From Sulfurivermis sp041678005 (GTDB lineage Bacteria; Pseudomonadota; Gammaproteobacteria; Thiohalomonadales; Thiohalomonadaceae): 64,000 nucleotides of DNA. The translations under genes and the position numbers were made by a program. Under the pieces are notes generated by a model that worked only from the letters and a program-made list of their open reading frames with translations, was not told where the DNA came from and did no database searches. The stretch covers positions 1 to 64,000 of the forward strand of contig JBAYOW010000004.1 of assembly GCA_041678005.1 (NCBI GenBank), read 5' to 3'. Positions 61,333 through 64,000 of the stretch are shown in pieces. Position 1 is the first letter of the stretch. The number at the start of each line of letters is the position of its first letter.

Positions 61333-63114
61333 ATGTGTGGGATTTGTGGTGAGCTGAGGCTGGATGAGCAAGCGCCTGATCTGGCAGCGCTGGGGCGTAT
61401 GCTGCATCGGCTGGAGCGGCGTGGGCCGGATCATGAGGGCAGTTATACCGATGGGCCCATGGCGATGGGACATAGACGGCTGGCTGTGATTGACCTGTCG
61501 ACACGATCGCACCAACCCATGCTCGATAACGATCATGGGCTGGCGCTCGTCTTCAACGGCTCTATCTATAATTACCGTGAACTGCGCGATGAACTGCGCG
61601 CACAGGGCCAGCATTTTTTCTCTGATGGTGATTCTGAAGTCATCATCAAGGCCTATGCAGTCTGGGGCGAGCAGTGCGTGGAACATTTGCATGGCACGTT
61701 TGCCTTTGCCATTTGGGATGGGCGTAATCAGTGTTTGTTTCTGGCACGTGACCGCCTGGGTATAAAACCGCTGTATTACAGTCATATAGGCAAGGGCTTT
61801 CGTTTTGCCTCCAACACCCAGGCACTGCTGGCCGCTGGCGGTGTCAATAACAGCATAGATCCAATAAGCCTGCATCATCAGTTGAGTTTGCACGGTGTCG
61901 TTCCGGCACCACGCACTTTATTGAATGGCATCCGCAAACTGGCGCCTGGTCATACCCTGTCTATCGACAAATATGGTCGTAGTCACGAGCGCGCCTACTG
62001 GCAGCTTTATGCCCATAGGTCGACCGAACCCCGCAGCGAACAGGAATGGACAGAGGCCATACATGAAGCCCTGGGTAAAGCAGTGAAAAGACGTCTGGAA
62101 GTGGCTGACGTGCCAGTTGGGGTTTTACTTTCCGGTGGTCTGGATTCCAGCTTGCTGGTTGGCCTGCTGGCCGAGCAAGGGGTCAAGGACATCCTCACTT
62201 TTTCCATCGGCTTTGAAGATGTGCCGGAGGAGAAAGGCAGTGAATTTGAATATTCCGATCAAGTAGTGGCGAGATATGCCACACGCCACCATAAATACAC
62301 CATAGCCAATGATCAGGTCTTGCAGCGGCTACCTGATGCAGTGGAGCAGATGGCCGAACCGATGGTTGGACAAGATGCTGTGGCCTTTTATCTGCTGGCC
62401 GAACGCGTGGCGCAGGAAGTGAAGGTGGTACAAAGTGGGCAAGGCGCAGACGAGGTCTTTGCCGGTTATTTCTGGTATCCGCGCATGGAGGCCGAGCGCG
62501 GCACCAATTTGGAGCGTTTTGCCAAACACTATTTCGACCGCCCGCACAGTGAATTTCTACAAGCGGTGGCTGAGCCATTTCGTGGCGAGGATCACACCGG
62601 CATGTTGATCGAAAAGCTACTCACCGAGCCTGGTGCTGAAACCTTCCTGGATCGTGTTTTGCGTCTGGATACAACGACGCTGATTGTCGATGACCCGGTA
62701 AAAAGGGTAGACAACATGACCATGGCCTGGGGCCTGGAGGCGCGGGTGCCGTTCCTTGATCACGAGCTGGTAGAGTTGGCGATGCAGTTACCGCCCGAGT
62801 TGAAGCTGGGTTCTGGCGGCAAGCATGTGTTGAAAAAGATTGCGCGCGGCCTGGTGCCCGATAGTGTCATCGACAGGCCCAAGGGTTATTTCCCTATGCC
62901 AGCATTAAAATATGTGCGCGGTCCATTTTTCAATTTCATGCACGACATACTTGATCCAACCGCCTGCCATCAGCGCGGACTGTTTGATCGCGCATATGTA
63001 AAAAAACTACTGGCTGAACCAGAGCAGCATTTCACCTATCTGCGCGGCAGTAAATTATGGCACTTGGCCTTGCTGGAACTTTGGCTACAAAGAAATGTTG
63101 ACCTGTACTATTGA
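61333..63114 (+). CDS. N-acetylglutaminylglutamine amidotransferase (AsnB-like)
   Basis: The protein has 593 residues. Cys2 (MCGICGELRLDEQAPDLAAL) is the glutaminase nucleophile, and RRGPDHEGS and GHRRLAVIDLS follow. The asparagine-synthase domain has the P-loop LSGGLDSSLLVG and QSGQGADEVFAGYFWYP. The sequence from GGVNNSIDPISLHHQLSLHGVVPAPRTLLNG is characteristic of the subfamily that amidates N-acetylglutaminylglutamine to the osmolyte NAGGN, distinct from AsnB proper. Its partner, a GNAT/ATP-grasp synthetase, is normally adjacent but not found here; upstream is a BON lipoprotein and downstream grxD. Confidence 0.86.
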   Translation: MCGICGELRLDEQAPDLAALGRMLHRLERRGPDHEGSYTDGPMAMGHRRLAVIDLSTRSHQPMLDNDHGLALVFNGSIYNYRELRDELRAQGQHFFSDGDSEVIIKAYAVWGEQCVEHLHGTFAFAIWDGRNQCLFLARDRLGIKPLYYSHIGKGFRFASNTQALLAAGGVNNSIDPISLHHQLSLHGVVPAPRTLLNGIRKLAPGHTLSIDKYGRSHERAYWQLYAHRSTEPRSEQEWTEAIHEALGKAVKRRLEVADVPVGVLLSGGLDSSLLVGLLAEQGVKDILTFSIGFEDVPEEKGSEFEYSDQVVARYATRHHKYTIANDQVLQRLPDAVEQMAEPMVGQDAVAFYLLAERVAQEVKVVQSGQGADEVFAGYFWYPRMEAERGTNLERFAKHYFDRPHSEFLQAVAEPFRGEDHTGMLIEKLLTEPGAETFLDRVLRLDTTTLIVDDPVKRVDNMTMAWGLEARVPFLDHELVELAMQLPPELKLGSGGKHVLKKIARGLVPDSVIDRPKGYFPMPALKYVRGPFFNFMHDILDPTACHQRGLFDRAYVKKLLAEPEQHFTYLRGSKLWHLALLELWLQRNVDLYY

Positions 63115-63327
63115 AGTTGAATTGAAAATCCCCATGTCATCTAATGCCCTTGCCTATGGAACCTCTGATAAGTCCCTGAAGTGGTGCTGGCGTTATTGGC
63201 CCAAGGCTTAAAATGCTCATTTACTACATGTAAACTCAGCTTTTTGTCTTGTTCCGCCTAACCTTTAACTGCCTGATGAGCTTATACAGAAGCTCCCTAT
63301 AGCTAATACAAAATGAGGTCTAAGTTT

Positions 63328-63651
63328 ATGGATGTTTTGCAACGTATCGACGAGCAAGTCAAACAAAACCCTGTCATTATTTATATGAAAGGCTCTCCAC
63401 AGATGCCGCAGTGCGGTTTTTCCAGCCGTGCAGCCCAGGCGCTGGCTGGCTGTGGAGTTGAGTTTGCACACGTAAATGTCTTGATGGATCAAGAGATTTT
63501 TGAAAACCTGCCACGCTATGCCAATTGGCCTACCTTTCCGCAGGTTTATATCAATGGTGAATTGATCGGCGGCTGTGACATCACCGTGGAGATGTATCAA
63601 AAGGGTGAGCTGCAAAAGATGGCGCAAGAGGCAACGGCAAAAACCGCCTAA
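63328..63651 (+). CDS. grxD: Monothiol glutaredoxin Grx4
   Basis: The protein has 107 residues from the ATG at 63328, with GAGG nine nt upstream; the frame extended to 63313 has no ribosome-binding site. The CGFS active site is at Cys29 (QMPQCGFSSRAAQ), and WPTFPQVYINGELIGGCDI is the glutathione-binding part. CGFS glutaredoxins hold [2Fe-2S] clusters and deliver them, often with BolA. The gene is convergent with rnt and is followed by a good terminator. Confidence 0.97.
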   Translation: MDVLQRIDEQVKQNPVIIYMKGSPQMPQCGFSSRAAQALAGCGVEFAHVNVLMDQEIFENLPRYANWPTFPQVYINGELIGGCDITVEMYQKGELQKMAQEATAKTA

Positions 63652-63669
63652 GTCCACAAGCCTGTGTGA

Positions 63670-63703
63670 AAAACCGGCACTCATAGCGAGGGCCGGTTTT
63701 TTT
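63670..63703. terminator. Terminator between grxD and rnt
   Basis: An AAACCGGC / GCCGGTTT stem is followed by TTTTTTT on the plus strand, 20-50 bp after the grxD stop. The symmetrical A/T flanks suggest that it also serves the convergent rnt gene. Confidence 0.82.
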
Positions 63704-63741
63704 ATGCCTGTCTTTTGATAAGGGCATTTAATAGACGGTCA

Positions 63742-64000
63742 TCAGGATGCGCCACCAAATTCCAGTGCGCGCCAGCGATTGACGATAGTGCAAAAAAGCT
63801 CGGCAGTGCGTTCGGCATCATACAAGGCTGAATGCGCCTGTGAGGCATCCCAATGTAGCCCCGCAGCCTGAACTGCACGCGCCAGCACAGTCTGGCCAAA
63901 CATCAGACCAGATAAGGTCACGGTGTCGAAGCTGCTGAAGGCATGAAACGGGTTTTTCTTGATGCGCGTGCGGGTGACAGCGGCGTTGACAAAACCCAGA
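63742..64000 (-). CDS. rnt: Ribonuclease T, 3' part cut by window edge
   Basis: The minus-strand frame enters from the right edge and stops at 63742, giving the last 85 residues. They include RIKKNPFHAFSSFDTVTL, LMFGQTVLARAVQAAG, DASQAHSALYDAERTAELFC and IVNRWRALEFGGAS. QAHSALYDAERTA is the DEDDh exonuclease motif III with its catalytic His and Asp. These match RNase T, the 3' exonuclease that trims tRNA and 5S/23S rRNA ends. rnt near grxD is a known gammaproteobacterial neighbourhood. Confidence 0.95.
   Translation of the reverse strand, partial: LGFVNAAVTRTRIKKNPFHAFSSFDTVTLSGLMFGQTVLARAVQAAGLHWDASQAHSALYDAERTAELFCTIVNRWRALEFGGAS

Overview
The window looks like a chromosomal segment of a free-living, probably sulfur-oxidising gammaproteobacterium. 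The evidence is the gene set: an rnfABCDGE-nth operon, lptFG divergent from pepA-holC-valS, long-form purL, pilSR with a PP0621-type gene, grxD convergent with rnt, and a soxYZ pair encoding the thiosulfate-oxidation carrier. No rRNA or tRNA gene, CRISPR array, transposase or prophage was seen. The species cannot be named from this sequence.

Layout. (1) 1-10.7 kb, all on the minus strand, is a surface-polysaccharide and glycosylation operon. It reads from a SEC-C/TPR/OGT-type glycosyltransferase through rfbF, rfbG and rfbC (CDP-glucose to CDP-4-keto-6-deoxyhexose and its epimer), then a sugar C-methyltransferase, a TylF-type O-methyltransferase, a hexapeptide acyltransferase, an NAD-dependent epimerase and a cephalosporin-hydroxylase-family protein cut by the window edge. 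A two-gene MNT/HEPN (toxin-antitoxin-like) module interrupts it at the rfbC/C-methyltransferase junction and is flanked by a 229-bp imperfect direct repeat. (2) 10.7-12.4 kb is a repeat-rich spacer around a dCMP-deaminase-like gene; it also holds a tiny ORF made of GFFSA repeats. (3) 12.4-22.3 kb is housekeeping and energy metabolism: mrp, metG, rnfABCDGE, nth and a DUF1841 gene. (4) 22.5-28.2 kb is a metal-efflux island with histidine-rich secreted proteins around a CzcB/CzcA-like pair and no outer-membrane factor. (5) 28.4-37 kb holds a GGDEF/EAL protein, argG, a MotY-like OmpA protein and purL. (6) 37-46.5 kb holds a second repeat spacer, an RDD protein, beta-carbonic anhydrase, lptFG, pepA, holC, a small unknown gene, valS and a CBS-domain protein. 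(7) 46.5-58.3 kb holds a Lon-like AAA protease, trpB2, fliD, pilR, a frameshifted pilS, a PP0621-family gene, argF and an argD-type aminotransferase. (8) 58.6-64 kb holds sodB, a small DUF2892 membrane protein, soxZ and soxY, a BON lipoprotein, an N-acetylglutaminylglutamine amidotransferase, grxD and the 3' end of rnt.

The features most worth a second look are the MNT/HEPN insertion with its mosaic flanking duplication and operator-like promoter repeats, the frameshift in pilS, the degenerate EAL domain, the GFFSA-repeat micro-ORF, and the unusual N-terminal extension of the RND adaptor.
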